64,000 nt of DNA from Gemmatimonadales bacterium (GTDB lineage: Bacteria > Gemmatimonadota > Gemmatimonadetes > Gemmatimonadales > GWC2-71-9): assembly GCA_036265815.1 (NCBI GenBank), contig DATAOI010000064.1, positions 1 through 64,000 on the forward strand, written 5' to 3'. This document shows positions 53,131 to 61,605 of this stretch, in pieces. Made by a program: the position numbers and the translations under genes. Below the pieces are notes generated by a model. That model was not told the origin of the DNA. It made no database searches and was given only the letters and a program-made list of their open reading frames with translations. Numbering within the stretch: the first letter of the stretch is position 1; each line of letters starts with the position of its first letter.

Positions 53131-53663
53131 GCCTCAGGACCCTGCACCTGCTGGGCTCTCCCGTCCTCCGGCAACACAGCGCGGAGGTGGGCGCGGTGGA
53201 CGACGACGTCCGCCGGCTGGTCGAGGACCTGTTCGAGACGATGGACGCCGCCCGCGGCGTCGGTCTCGCCGCCAATCAGGTCGGGGTGGCCCGCCGGGTG
53301 GCGGTGGTCGATGCCGACGGCGATCGGTTCGCCATGATCGACCCGGTGATCGTCGAGACCGAGGGTCGCTCGACCGCCGAGGAAGGCTGCCTCTCCATTC
53401 CCGAGATCTTCGGCGATGTCGGCCGCCCCGAGCGGGTGGTCATCGAGGCGGTCGATCAGGACGGACAGCGCTACCGGCGCGAGGCCACCGGCCTCAAGGC
53501 GCGGGCCATCCAGCACGAGATCGATCACCTCGACGGCATCCTCTTCCTCGATCACTTGAGTCTGGTGAAGCGGCAGATCCTGCTGGCCCGCTGGCGGCGG
53601 GAGCACAAGGATGACGCGAGCTACCTCAAAGAGGTGCAGCCGGAATCCGCCCGGTCGGAGTGA
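53127..53663 (+). CDS. def: Peptide deformylase
   Basis: 178 residues with all three motifs: GVGLAANQVG (motif 1), EGCLSIP (motif 2; metal-binding Cys) and QHEIDHLDG (motif 3; two metal His and catalytic Glu). Removes the formyl group from nascent proteins. Overlaps yajC (ATGA) and fmt, which adds the formyl group to initiator tRNA; the two enzymes act at opposite ends of one cycle. Confidence 0.96.
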   Translation: MSLRTLHLLGSPVLRQHSAEVGAVDDDVRRLVEDLFETMDAARGVGLAANQVGVARRVAVVDADGDRFAMIDPVIVETEGRSTAEEGCLSIPEIFGDVGRPERVVIEAVDQDGQRYRREATGLKARAIQHEIDHLDGILFLDHLSLVKRQILLARWRREHKDDASYLKEVQPESARSE

Positions 53664-54586
53664 TGCGGATCGTCTTCTTCGGCACGCCGGAGTTTGCCGT
53701 CCCCTCGCTCGAGGCGCTCCTCCGCGAGCGCCAGGTAATCGCCGGCGTCGTCACCCAGCCCGACAAGCCACAGGGGCGCTCCCGCTCCACCCTGGTCCCT
53801 CCACCCATCAAGCTGGTCGCCGAGCGGGAGCAGCTCCCGCTGCTGCAGCCGGTCCGGCCGGTCGGCGATCTCTTCCTCGCCAGCCTCCGGCGGCTGGAGC
53901 CCGAGCTCGGCGTGGTCGTGGCCTACGGTCACGTGCTGCGCCGCGAGGTGCTGAATGTTCCAGCCCACGGCATGATCAACGTCCATGCCTCACTGCTCCC
54001 CCGCTGGCGCGGCGCCGCGCCGGTGCAGCATGCCCTGCTCGCGGGAGACGGAGAGACCGGCATCAGCATCATGCGCATGGAAGAGGGGCTCGACACCGGA
54101 CCGGTGCTCCATCGGGTGGCCACGGCCATCGGCCCCAATGAGACCGCCGGCGCGCTGGCTGCCCGGCTCGCGGTGCTCGGGGCGGCCGCGCTGACCAGCG
54201 TGCTCTCGCTGCTCGCCACGGGATCGGTCACCGCCGAGCCGCAGGACGACGGCGCCGCCACCTACGCTCCCAAGATCGAGCGGGAGTCGGCCCATCTCGA
54301 CTGGGCCGGGGATGCGGAGGCCGTGGTGCGGCAGGTCCGGGCGTTCGACCCGAGCCCCGGCGCGTGGACCTCGCACGCCGGAGCACCGCTCAAACTCTTC
54401 GGCGCGGCAGCCTCCATCGCGCACGGCGCGCCGGGCACGGTGCTGGCGGCCGACGAGCGCCTGGTCGTGGCGTGCGGGCGCGGGGCCGTCGCCCTCAAGG
54501 AGGTCCAGCCGGCCGGAAAGGCCCGGCTCCCGGTGGGCGCGTGGGTCCGCGGGCGTGGGGTGAGCGTCGGAGAGCAGTTCGCGTGA
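53663..54586 (+). CDS. fmt: Methionyl-tRNA formyltransferase
   Basis: 307 residues. MRIVFFGTPEFAVPSLEALL is the standard start, so ATG 53663 is preferred to GTG 53660. The active-site region NVHASLLPRWRGAAPVQHALLAGD contains the catalytic N-x-H and the SLLP loop, and the C-terminal tRNA-binding domain includes VRAFDPSPGAW. It overlaps the def stop by one base and thiE by four. Confidence 0.95.
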   Translation: MRIVFFGTPEFAVPSLEALLRERQVIAGVVTQPDKPQGRSRSTLVPPPIKLVAEREQLPLLQPVRPVGDLFLASLRRLEPELGVVVAYGHVLRREVLNVPAHGMINVHASLLPRWRGAAPVQHALLAGDGETGISIMRMEEGLDTGPVLHRVATAIGPNETAGALAARLAVLGAAALTSVLSLLATGSVTAEPQDDGAATYAPKIERESAHLDWAGDAEAVVRQVRAFDPSPGAWTSHAGAPLKLFGAAASIAHGAPGTVLAADERLVVACGRGAVALKEVQPAGKARLPVGAWVRGRGVSVGEQFA

Positions 54587-55206
54587 GACCGTTGCCGCGT
54601 CTCCATGCCATCACCGACGCCGTCGTGCTCGCGGCACCGGATCTGGGAATCCGTGCGGCGGCGATCGCCGCCGCCGGTCCGGCCGTGGCCCTCCACGCCC
54701 GCGACCGCTCCGCCAGCGGGGCCGTCCTCACCGCGGCCGCCCGCCGGCTCATGGCGCTCGCCCGGCCGCCCGAGGCATCGGTGTTCGTGAACGCCCGGCC
54801 GGACATCGCCGCCGCCCTGGGCGCGCAAGGCCTCCAGCTCGGCGCCGAGGACCTCACGGCGGAAGACGCGCGCGGCATCTTTCCGCAGGGGTGGATCGGC
54901 CGCTCGGTGCACAGTCCGTCCGAGGCGGCGCGGGCGGTGGAGGAGGGGGCGGACTTTCTCCTGGTGGGGAGCGTGTTCCGGAGCGGCTCCCATCCGGATC
55001 GGCCGGCGGTGGGACTCGACCTGGTCAGGGAGACGGCGTCGCTGGGGCGGCCGGTGATCGCCATCGGCGGCATCGATCCGGCGCGTGCCCCCGAAGTCCG
55101 CGACGCGGGTGCCTACGGCGTGGCCGCGATCTCCGCGCTCTGGCGCGCGCCCGACTCCGCCGCCGCGGCGCTGGCCCTGCTGCAGCCATGGCTGGACGCC
55201 TCATGA
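54583..55206 (+). CDS. thiE: Thiamine phosphate synthase / TenI-like protein
   Basis: 207 residues, TIM-barrel. Conserved parts: VNARPDIAAALGAQGLQLGAEDL, IGRSVHSPSEAARAVEEGADF, LVGSVFRSGSHPDRPAVGL and VIAIGGIDPARAPEVRDAG. ThiE joins the pyrimidine and thiazole halves of thiamine; the related TenI isomerises the thiazole. The usual ThiE HLGQ-D is QLGA-E-D here, so a TenI-type role cannot be excluded. Overlaps fmt and thiS. Confidence 0.82.
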   Translation: MRPLPRLHAITDAVVLAAPDLGIRAAAIAAAGPAVALHARDRSASGAVLTAAARRLMALARPPEASVFVNARPDIAAALGAQGLQLGAEDLTAEDARGIFPQGWIGRSVHSPSEAARAVEEGADFLLVGSVFRSGSHPDRPAVGLDLVRETASLGRPVIAIGGIDPARAPEVRDAGAYGVAAISALWRAPDSAAAALALLQPWLDAS

Positions 55207-55412
55207 GCCGGCTCCAGGTGCTCGTGAACGGCGAGACCCGCGAGATCGCGGGGCCGGCCACCCTGCTGGAGCTCCTGGCGCAGCTTGGCCTCGACCCTCG
55301 CAGCGTGGTGGTGGAGCTCAACCGCGAGATCGTCCGGCGCCCCCGTCTCGCCGAGACCCCCGTTGCCGAGGGCGACACCATCGAGCTGGTGCACTTCGTG
55401 GGCGGAGGGTGA
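55203..55412 (+). CDS. thiS: Sulfur carrier protein ThiS
   Basis: 69-residue ubiquitin-like protein: VLVNGETREIAGPATLLELL, a central VVVELNREIVRR and the C-terminal HFVGGG, whose last glycines are adenylated and thiocarboxylated before sulfur is handed to ThiG. Overlaps thiE by four bases. Confidence 0.95.
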   Translation: MSRLQVLVNGETREIAGPATLLELLAQLGLDPRSVVVELNREIVRRPRLAETPVAEGDTIELVHFVGGG

Positions 55413-55429
55413 AGCGAGCCGAACCTCAT

Positions 55430-55435
55430 TATGTT
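55430..55435 (+). promoter_or_regulatory. Candidate -10 box immediately before thiG
   Basis: TATGTT ends six bases before ATG 55442, in the 29-base gap after thiS. No -35 of quality is visible, and there is no Shine-Dalgarno. The spacing matches the leaderless starts elsewhere in the window. Confidence 0.35.
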
Positions 55436-55441
55436 CCCCGC

Positions 55442-56245
55442 ATGACCGCCACGCTCGCCCACGAACCAGCCCTGGACAGTCCGCTCACCATCGGCGGCCG
55501 GAGCTTCCGCTCCCGGCTCATGGTAGGCACCGGGAAATACCGCACCAACAACGACATGGTGCGCGCCATCGATGCCTCGGGCGCCGAGATCGTCACGGTC
55601 GCGGTGCGCCGGGTCGACCTCGACCGCAGCAAGGAAGAGAGTATTCTCTTCCACCTGAGCCCGGATCAGTACTTCCTCCTTCCCAACACCGCCGGCTGCT
55701 ACACGGCCGACGAGGCCATCCGCTACGCCCGGCTCAGCCGCGAGGCCGGATTCAACGATTTCGTCAAGCTGGAGGTCATCGGCGACCGGGAGACGCTGCT
55801 CCCCGACGCCGAGGGCCTGCTGCTGGCCACCCGCGAGCTGGTGCGCGACGGCTTCAAGGTCCTGGCCTATACCACCGACGACCTGATCACGGCGCTTCGG
55901 CTGGAAGATGCCGGCTGCGCCGCCGTCATGCCGCTCGCCTCGCCCATCGGAAGCGGGCTGGGGCTGCTCAATCCGTACGGCATCCGCACCATCAAGCGCC
56001 GGCTGAGGGTACCGGTGGTCGTCGACGCCGGAGTGGGCACCGCGTCCGACGCCTGTGTCACCATGGAGCAGGGCGTCGACGGAATCCTGATGAACACCGC
56101 GCTGGCCGAAGCGCAGGATCCGCCGACCATGGCGCGCGCGATGCGCCTGGCCGTCGAGGCCGGACGCGCGGCCTATCTCGCCGGCCGGATGCCCCGCCGC
56201 GAAGTGGCGGTGCCGTCGAGTCCACTGCGCGGAATGCTGGAGTAG
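55442..56245 (+). CDS. thiG: Thiazole synthase ThiG
   Basis: 267 residues. RLMVGTGKYRTNNDMVRAID starts the barrel; the Schiff-base Lys is in DFVKLEVIGD; PLASPIGSGLGLLNP and VPVVVDAGVGTASDA form the phosphate-binding end. ThiG makes the thiazole phosphate from deoxyxylulose phosphate, dehydroglycine and the ThiS sulfur. thiE, thiS and thiG are the only thiamine genes here; no TPP riboswitch was recognised in front of them. Confidence 0.95.
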   Translation: MTATLAHEPALDSPLTIGGRSFRSRLMVGTGKYRTNNDMVRAIDASGAEIVTVAVRRVDLDRSKEESILFHLSPDQYFLLPNTAGCYTADEAIRYARLSREAGFNDFVKLEVIGDRETLLPDAEGLLLATRELVRDGFKVLAYTTDDLITALRLEDAGCAAVMPLASPIGSGLGLLNPYGIRTIKRRLRVPVVVDAGVGTASDACVTMEQGVDGILMNTALAEAQDPPTMARAMRLAVEAGRAAYLAGRMPRREVAVPSSPLRGMLE

Positions 56246-56257
56246 ACCGACGCGACA

Positions 56258-57574
56258 GTGGATTCCCCCGGATCGGGCGTCGCATCGCGCCGGGCCGCGC
56301 TCGAGGTGCTGCAGCAGGTCCGCGCCGGCCGGCCGTTCGGCCTGGCCCTGGATCAGGCCGTGAAGGATCTGTCCGCCGCCGACCGGCGGCTGGCGCACGA
56401 ATTGGCGGCGGGCGTGCTGCGAAGCCAGAACACCCTCGATGAACGGCTGGCACCGCTGGTACCCCGCGGCTGGGATGGCGTTGCCCCCCAGCTCAAGGAG
56501 GTCCTCCGACTCGGCGCCTTTCAGCTCTCGGCGCTCGACCGGATCCCCGCCCATGCCGCGGTGGACACCAGCGTCACCCTGGCCAAGGAAGTCGGCGGCG
56601 CCAGAGCGGGCGGCTTCGTGAACGCGGTGCTCCGCCGCCTGGGTCCCGCCACGTCCGCGCCCGACGGCGGCACCGCCGCTGCCCGCGGTGCCGCCGCGCG
56701 CCTGGCCGACGAGTTCTCCCATCCACGGTGGATGGTGGAGCGCTGGCTCGAGCGGTACGGTCCGGAGGAGACCCGCGCGCTTCTCCTCTGGAACAACACC
56801 AGGCCCCGGTTGGTCCTCCAGGCAGCCCGCGAGGAGCTTCCCGCGCTGGAGGCGAGATGGCGCGGGGCCGGGATCGCGGTGGAGCCGGCGCCGTACGGCG
56901 CGGGTCTGATCACCGATCGGACCCGGCCCACCGATCTTCCGGGCTACGACGAAGGTGCCTTCCTAGTGCAGGATCCGGCGCAGGCGCTGCTCGCCCGGTT
57001 CGCCGATCTGCCGCCGGAGGTGACGCTCTACGACGCCGCTGCCGCGCCGGGCGGCAAGACGATCTCACTGGGCCGCCGGGTGGCAGGCGTCATCGCCGCG
57101 GATGTGAGCCGTGCCCGGGTGCGGCGCCTCGTGGCCAATCTCGCCCGAGCGGGCAGCGGACGGGAGCAGACGGTGGTAGCGGACGCGCGGCACCCGCCGC
57201 TCCGGCCGCTGGACGCGGTGCTGCTCGACGCGCCCTGCCTGGGCACCGGGACCTTCGCCCGGCATCCCGACGCTCGCGTTCGGATCACGCCTGACGCGCT
57301 CGCCATGCTGGAGCGGCGCCAGGCCGAGCTGCTGGACCGCGCCGCCACCGTGGTGGCGCCCGGCGGGCTGCTGATCTACGCCACCTGCTCCCTGGAGCCG
57401 GAGGAGAACGAGCGGCAGGTCGCTCGTTTTCTCGACCGGCACCGGGAGTTCAAGCGCGAGCCCAGCGAGACGTTCCCGCCGGCCCTGCAGTCACCCGACG
57501 GAGATCTCATGATCCTCCCGCAGCGTCATCATATGGACGGAGCCTTCGCGGCCCGGCTGAGGCGCGCCCGATGA
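56258..57574 (+). CDS. rsmB: 16S rRNA m5C967 methyltransferase RsmB
   Basis: 438 residues. The N-terminal NusB-like RNA-binding domain is followed by the SAM domain with YDAAAAPGGKTISLGRRV (motif I), LDAPCLGTGTFARHPD (motif IV; Cys) and YATCSLEPEENERQV (motif VI; catalytic Cys). Normal length. GTG 56258 follows thiG by 12 bases; the stop overlaps the next ATG. Confidence 0.93.
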   Translation: MDSPGSGVASRRAALEVLQQVRAGRPFGLALDQAVKDLSAADRRLAHELAAGVLRSQNTLDERLAPLVPRGWDGVAPQLKEVLRLGAFQLSALDRIPAHAAVDTSVTLAKEVGGARAGGFVNAVLRRLGPATSAPDGGTAAARGAAARLADEFSHPRWMVERWLERYGPEETRALLLWNNTRPRLVLQAAREELPALEARWRGAGIAVEPAPYGAGLITDRTRPTDLPGYDEGAFLVQDPAQALLARFADLPPEVTLYDAAAAPGGKTISLGRRVAGVIAADVSRARVRRLVANLARAGSGREQTVVADARHPPLRPLDAVLLDAPCLGTGTFARHPDARVRITPDALAMLERRQAELLDRAATVVAPGGLLIYATCSLEPEENERQVARFLDRHREFKREPSETFPPALQSPDGDLMILPQRHHMDGAFAARLRRAR

Positions 57575-58149
57575 GGACACGACGTCACACCGGACCGGCC
57601 TTCTCCTTCGGTCCGGGCACGCCGCTCCGGCGGTTCCTGCGCGACCTCGGTCTGGTGACGCTCACGTTCGTGGTAGGCTATGGAGTGTCGGCCTTGTGGA
57701 TCTCGCCGGGCTCGGTGATCGGCACCGACCACCCGATTCCCCGGGTGCTCGGCCTTCCCGAGGCGGCGGCGCGGGCCAAGCTGGCCGGGCTGGGATTCCG
57801 GCCGCGGATCGAGGAGGAGCGGCCCAGCGACACCTCACCCCGCGGAACCGTGCTGTGGCAGGATCCGCCGCCGGAGATGGTGCTGGCGCCCAACAGCAAC
57901 GTGGAGCTGGTCCTGAGCGGCGGCCCGGCGCCGGCCACCGTCCCCGACGTGATCGGCTTCGCGCTTCCCGACGCGGAGAAGGTGTTCGACGCGGCCGGAG
58001 TCAAGGTGGGCCGGATCGACACCGTACGTGCGGGCCCCGAAGCCGGTGTGGTGATCGCGACCCGCCCGGGGGTCGGGAGCGGCCAGCCCCGAGGTGCTGC
58101 GGTCGACCTGGTGGTGAGCGCCGCGGCCCCGACCGGAGGAGGACTGTGA
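57571..58149 (+). CDS. Membrane-anchored PASTA-domain protein
   Basis: 192 residues: a short Arg-rich cytoplasmic start, one membrane helix (LGLVTLTFVVGYGVSALWI, about 29-47) and two PASTA repeats (HPIPRVLGLPEAAARAKLAGL... and ATVPDVIGFALPDAEKVFDAAG). PASTA domains of kinases and PBPs bind peptidoglycan stem peptides; here no kinase or transpeptidase domain is attached. Small PASTA proteins often sit beside rsmB and rpe in similar gene strings, from general knowledge. Overlaps both neighbours by four bases. Confidence 0.87.
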   Translation: MRTRRHTGPAFSFGPGTPLRRFLRDLGLVTLTFVVGYGVSALWISPGSVIGTDHPIPRVLGLPEAAARAKLAGLGFRPRIEEERPSDTSPRGTVLWQDPPPEMVLAPNSNVELVLSGGPAPATVPDVIGFALPDAEKVFDAAGVKVGRIDTVRAGPEAGVVIATRPGVGSGQPRGAAVDLVVSAAAPTGGGL

Positions 58150-58811
58150 GCGTGCGCATCGCCCCCAGCGTGCTGAGCGCCGACCTCGGGCGGCTGCGGG
58201 AGGAGATCGAGCAGGCGCTCGCCGGCGGAGCCGAGTGGATCCACGTGGATGTGATGGACGGCCACTTCGTGCCCAATCTCACCTTCGGCGCACCGGTCAT
58301 TCACGCCGTCCGGCGGATTACCGACCGTCCGATCGACGTGCACCTGATGGTCGAGCGGCCGGAGCAGTACATCGCCGAGTTCGCCGACGAGGGCGCCACG
58401 GTCTTCACCTTCCACCCCGAAGCCACCTGGCACGTGCAGCGGCAGCTCGCCGTCGTGCGCGAGCGCGGCATGCTGGCGGGCCTGGCGCTCAACCCGGCCA
58501 GCCCGCTGGCTCTGGCGGAAGAGGTGGTGGATGATCTCGATCTGCTGCTGATCATGTCGGTGAACCCGGGATTCGGCGGTCAGTCCTACCTGCCTAACGC
58601 CACCGACAAGATCCGCCGGGCCCGCGCGATGCTGGACCGGGGCGGATCCCGCGCGGCGCTCGAGGTCGACGGTGGCATCACCCGCGCCACGATCGGCCAG
58701 GCATGGTCGGCCGGGGCCGACACCTTCGTGGCTGGCACCTCCGTGTTCGGCACCGCCGACCCGGCGGAGGCGGTACGAACCCTCATCCGGCAATGCGCCG
58801 TGCCCGTCTGA
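58146..58811 (+). CDS. rpe: Ribulose-phosphate 3-epimerase
   Basis: 221 residues. RIAPSVLSADLGRLREEIE, WIHVDVMDGHFVPNLTFG, DVHLMVERPEQYI, IMSVNPGFGGQSY and LEVDGGITRATI are the family's metal-binding and catalytic segments in order. It interconverts ribulose-5-P and xylulose-5-P. GTG 58146 overlaps the PASTA gene's stop. Confidence 0.95.
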   Translation: MSVRIAPSVLSADLGRLREEIEQALAGGAEWIHVDVMDGHFVPNLTFGAPVIHAVRRITDRPIDVHLMVERPEQYIAEFADEGATVFTFHPEATWHVQRQLAVVRERGMLAGLALNPASPLALAEEVVDDLDLLLIMSVNPGFGGQSYLPNATDKIRRARAMLDRGGSRAALEVDGGITRATIGQAWSAGADTFVAGTSVFGTADPAEAVRTLIRQCAVPV

Positions 58812-58819
58812 GGCGACCG

Positions 58820-59359
58820 ATGTCCAGGCAATGGATCTTCGTCGGGGTGGTGCTGGCGGGCGTCGCCACCGGGGCGGCCGTGCTCACCCGGGTCGGCAGC
58901 GAGGTCGCCTCCGTGGAGGTGGGCGCCACCGCGCCGGACTTCAACGCGGTGGACCTCGCCACCGGCGATTCGGTGACGCTCCGGCAGCGCTACTGGGGCA
59001 AGGTCACCCTGGTGAACATCTGGGCCACCTGGTGCGAGCCCTGCAAGATCGAGATGCCGGCGATGGAGCAGGTCTATCGGGCCCTCGCCCCCCGCGGCTT
59101 CGCGGTCGCCGCGGTGAGCATCGACGAAGGCGAGCCCGACGAGGTCCGGGCATTCGGGCAGCAGCTGGGGCTGTCGTTCGACCTGTTGCAGGACCGGAGC
59201 ACCCGAATCCAGCAGATCTACCAGACCACCGGCGTGCCCGAGAGCTTCCTGCTCAACCGCCAGGGCGTCATCGTGAAGCGCATCATCGGCGCGCACGACT
59301 GGAACTCACCGGTCAATCGCGCCCTGCTCGAGCGCCTGCTGGCCGAGCCGGGGACCTGA
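58820..59359 (+). CDS. TlpA/ResA-like thioredoxin-fold protein
   Basis: 179 residues. One N-terminal membrane helix (IFVGVVLAGVATGAAVLT) faces a periplasmic thioredoxin domain with NIWATWCEPCKIEMPAM; the C-E-P-C pair is the redox site, and GVPESFLLNRQGVIVKR has the cis-Pro region. Proteins of this type reduce apocytochrome c or other exported thiols. It lies between rpe and tsaD. Confidence 0.9.
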   Translation: MSRQWIFVGVVLAGVATGAAVLTRVGSEVASVEVGATAPDFNAVDLATGDSVTLRQRYWGKVTLVNIWATWCEPCKIEMPAMEQVYRALAPRGFAVAAVSIDEGEPDEVRAFGQQLGLSFDLLQDRSTRIQQIYQTTGVPESFLLNRQGVIVKRIIGAHDWNSPVNRALLERLLAEPGT

Positions 59360-59360
59360 C

Positions 59361-60440
59361 GTGGCCGAGTGGATCCTGGGGATCGAGACCTCCTGCGACG
59401 AGACGTCGGCCGCGCTGCTCCGGTCCGAGCGGGGCGGGCGCCCCGAGCTCGGTAGCCTGGTCATCCTGTCGCAAGACGTCCATCGAATATTCGGCGGCGT
59501 GGTGCCCGAGCTGGCGAGCCGGGCGCACCTGCAGACCCTCGGATCCGTCGTGGAGCGCGCGCTGGGAGACGCGGGAATCGGCCTTCCTCAGGTGGACGGG
59601 ATCGCGGTGACCGCGGGACCCGGTCTGGTGGGAGCGCTCCTGGTCGGCGTGATGTACGCCAAGACGCTCGCGATGAGCCTCGACCGGCCGGTGCTCGGCG
59701 TGAATCACCTGGAGGGTCACATCTTCGCACCGGTGCTGGAAGATCCGGAGCTGGGGCCCCCGTTCGTCGCCCTGCTGGTGAGCGGGGGGCACACCATGCT
59801 GCTCGACGTACCGGCCTGGGGTGAGTACCGGCTTCTGGGACAGACGCTGGACGACGCGGCGGGAGAGGCGTTCGACAAGGTCGCCAAGCTGCTGGGCCTG
59901 GGCTATCCCGGCGGCGCCCCCATCGAGCGGCTGGCGCGGGAGGGCCGGAGCGATCGCCATCGCTTTCCCCGTCCCATGCTCCAGGAGCTGGCCCGCGAAG
60001 GCCCCAACCGGTACGCGTTCTCCTTTTCCGGCCTCAAGACGGCGGTGCTCCGCGCGGTGCGCGGACCGGACGGCCAGCGGGAGCTCCCCGAAGCCGAGCG
60101 GGCCGACCTTGCGCGCGGCTTTCAGGACGCGGTGATCGACGTGCTCTCGGCCAAGGCGGCGCATGCGGTGGAGGCGCTGGGCTACGAGCGGGGGATGATC
60201 GGCGGCGGGGTCGCCTGCAACCGGGCGCTGGTGGCGCGCCTCCGCGAGCGGCTGGCGGGACGAGCCCGGGTGAGCGTAGCTTCTCCGCGGCTCAACACCG
60301 ACAACGCGGCGATGATCGCCGCCGCGGGCGCGTGGCGCCTGGCACGCGGGGAGCGAAGCGGGTGGGAGCTCGAGCCGCGCGACGACCTCCCGATCCCCGG
60401 GCTGGTCGCGCCATCTCTCGTCTCTGGACTCGCCTCATGA
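59361..60440 (+). CDS. tsaD: tRNA threonylcarbamoyl transferase TsaD
   Basis: 359 residues. ILGIETSCDETSAALL is the family start, VNHLEGHIFAP holds the two metal His, and LVSGGHTMLL, DDAAGEAFDKVAKLLGLGYPGG and GGGVACNRAL are all present. It completes t6A37 on ANN-decoding tRNAs with TsaB/C/E, which are not in the window. GTG 59361 starts one base after the tlpA-like stop. Confidence 0.96.
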   Translation: MAEWILGIETSCDETSAALLRSERGGRPELGSLVILSQDVHRIFGGVVPELASRAHLQTLGSVVERALGDAGIGLPQVDGIAVTAGPGLVGALLVGVMYAKTLAMSLDRPVLGVNHLEGHIFAPVLEDPELGPPFVALLVSGGHTMLLDVPAWGEYRLLGQTLDDAAGEAFDKVAKLLGLGYPGGAPIERLAREGRSDRHRFPRPMLQELAREGPNRYAFSFSGLKTAVLRAVRGPDGQRELPEAERADLARGFQDAVIDVLSAKAAHAVEALGYERGMIGGGVACNRALVARLRERLAGRARVSVASPRLNTDNAAMIAAAGAWRLARGERSGWELEPRDDLPIPGLVAPSLVSGLAS

Positions 60441-61288
60441 CCATCTATCCCCTGGTCTTTCACCTGGGCCCGCTGGAGATCACCGGCTACGGCATCATGA
60501 TGATGGTGGCTTTCCTCGTGGGAGGCTGGCTGATCTCGCTGGAGCTCCGGCGCCGTGGATTCGCGGAGGACTATGCGGCCGACATGGTGGCCGCCGCGGT
60601 CATCGGCGGTATCATCGGGGCGAAGCTCTGGTACGTGGCCCTCACCCGCGACCCGGGCGCGCTCTTCTCCCGAGGCGGACTGGTGTGGTATGGCGGCTTC
60701 CTCGGCGGGACGGCGGCGGTGATCCTCAACGGCTGGCGCGTTCGAGTCCCCCTCCGCTGGACCATGCAGCTGGTCGCCCCCGCGCTCGCGGCGGCCTACG
60801 CCCTGGGTCGGGTCGGCTGCTTCATGGTGAACGACGACTACGGCCGGCCGTCCAGCGTGCCCTGGGCAGTGCGCTTTCCCCGCGGGCTCCCGCCCTCCAC
60901 CGCCGGCAACATGCAGCACCTGTTCGGCATTCCGGTGCCGGCGGGCACCAATCCGTCGACCGTCCTGGCAGTGCATCCGACCCAACTCTATGAGACCACC
61001 CTGATGCTGCTCGCGTTCGGGGTGCTCTGGAGCTTGAGGCGGCGGATGCGTCCGGTGGGCTGGCTCTTCGGGCTCTACCTGGTGTTCGCCGGCGCGGAGC
61101 GCTTCGCGGTGGAGTTTCTCCGGGCCAAGGATGATCGGTTCCTCGGGCCATTCACGCTGGCGCAGCTGACGTCGGTGATTCTGATCGGGGTGGGCGTCTG
61201 GCTGCTCACGGTCTGGCGGGAGGGGGCCAGTCCGGCGCCTGGGGGCTACCTCGAGGGTGGCAAGCAAGTGACGAGGTCAAAGAATTAG
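60437..61288 (+). CDS. lgt: Prolipoprotein diacylglyceryl transferase Lgt
   Basis: 283 residues, seven membrane helices. FHLGPLEITGYGIMMMVAF, RGGLVWYGGFLGG and the Lgt signature ALGRVGCFMVNDDYGRPS are present; HPTQLYETTLML and EFLRAKDDRFLGPFTLAQ follow. It attaches diacylglycerol to the lipobox Cys, the first step for lipoproteins such as the one at 46308-46730. ATG 60437 overlaps the tsaD stop. It ends the 14-kb co-directional run. Confidence 0.95.
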   Translation: MTIYPLVFHLGPLEITGYGIMMMVAFLVGGWLISLELRRRGFAEDYAADMVAAAVIGGIIGAKLWYVALTRDPGALFSRGGLVWYGGFLGGTAAVILNGWRVRVPLRWTMQLVAPALAAAYALGRVGCFMVNDDYGRPSSVPWAVRFPRGLPPSTAGNMQHLFGIPVPAGTNPSTVLAVHPTQLYETTLMLLAFGVLWSLRRRMRPVGWLFGLYLVFAGAERFAVEFLRAKDDRFLGPFTLAQLTSVILIGVGVWLLTVWREGASPAPGGYLEGGKQVTRSKN

Positions 61289-61315
61289 GCAGTGACGCAA
61301 CTGCTGCAACTTCAA

Positions 61316-61343
61316 TTGATTACAGGTGCGTCTTTTGTAGTGT
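61316..61343 (+). promoter_or_regulatory. Candidate sigma-70-type promoter inside the AT-rich island
   Basis: TTGATT (61316-61321), 16-bp spacer, TAGTGT (61338-61343). It would start an RNA near 61350 that reads to the hairpin at 61564-61601, about 250 bases. The AT-rich setting raises the chance of a random match. Confidence 0.35.
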
Positions 61344-61433
61344 TTAATCCTTCGACATTTTCAGCCCACTCGCGCATTTCTGGCGCTCTTCCCTAAGACC
61401 CAGTACCATAATGACTTACGGTGATGCACCAAG

Positions 61434-61449
61434 TGGCACTGCCCTTGCT
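61434..61449 (+). promoter_or_regulatory. Sigma-54 promoter core TGGCAC-N5-TTGCT
   Basis: TGGCAC (61434-61439), five bases, TTGC (61445-61448) then T: all ten core bases of the -24/-12 consensus with the right spacing. The start point would be near 61460, about 105 bases before the terminal hairpin. An NtrC-type activator with GSFTGA is encoded at 17804-19159. The dyad at 61289-61304 lies about 140 bases upstream, a usual distance for activator sites. Confidence 0.5.
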
Positions 61450-61459
61450 TCTACTTACA

Positions 61460-61605
61460 AGGTCGGAATGAAGAGGACTTTCATCCAAAAAGTGGTAGGT
61501 CGAAGAAGGGTGGAGCGGGCACTTCGGTCCGTCTCCGAAAACTCAGGGGGCGATCTACCACGTACTCGAACGGCTCGCCAGCATTGGCGAGCCGTTCGAG
61601 TTTCG
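61460..61605 (+). ncRNA. Candidate sigma-54-dependent small RNA
   Basis: Predicted from position only: begins about 12 bases after the -12 element and ends with the 17-bp hairpin. Within it, C-TTCG-G at 61522-61527 is a canonical stable tetraloop closed by an imperfect GGAG...CTCC stem (61512-61536). No known RNA family (SRP, tmRNA, RNase P, 6S) is recognised. The ends are estimates. Confidence 0.3.
61564..61601. terminator. 17-bp perfect hairpin (bidirectional terminator candidate)
   Basis: ACTCGAACGGCTCGCCA (61564-61580), loop GCAT, then the exact reverse complement (61585-61601). It stands eight bases beyond the stop of the minus-strand RraA gene and would end that transcript as well as any plus-strand transcript from the island. 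Neither side has more than three T residues, so it is not a textbook intrinsic terminator. Confidence 0.65.

Noticed and set aside
55413-55441. A TPP riboswitch in front of the thiamine genes
   Set aside because: The thi genes are embedded in an operon with overlaps, and the only gap is 29 bases, too short for the element.
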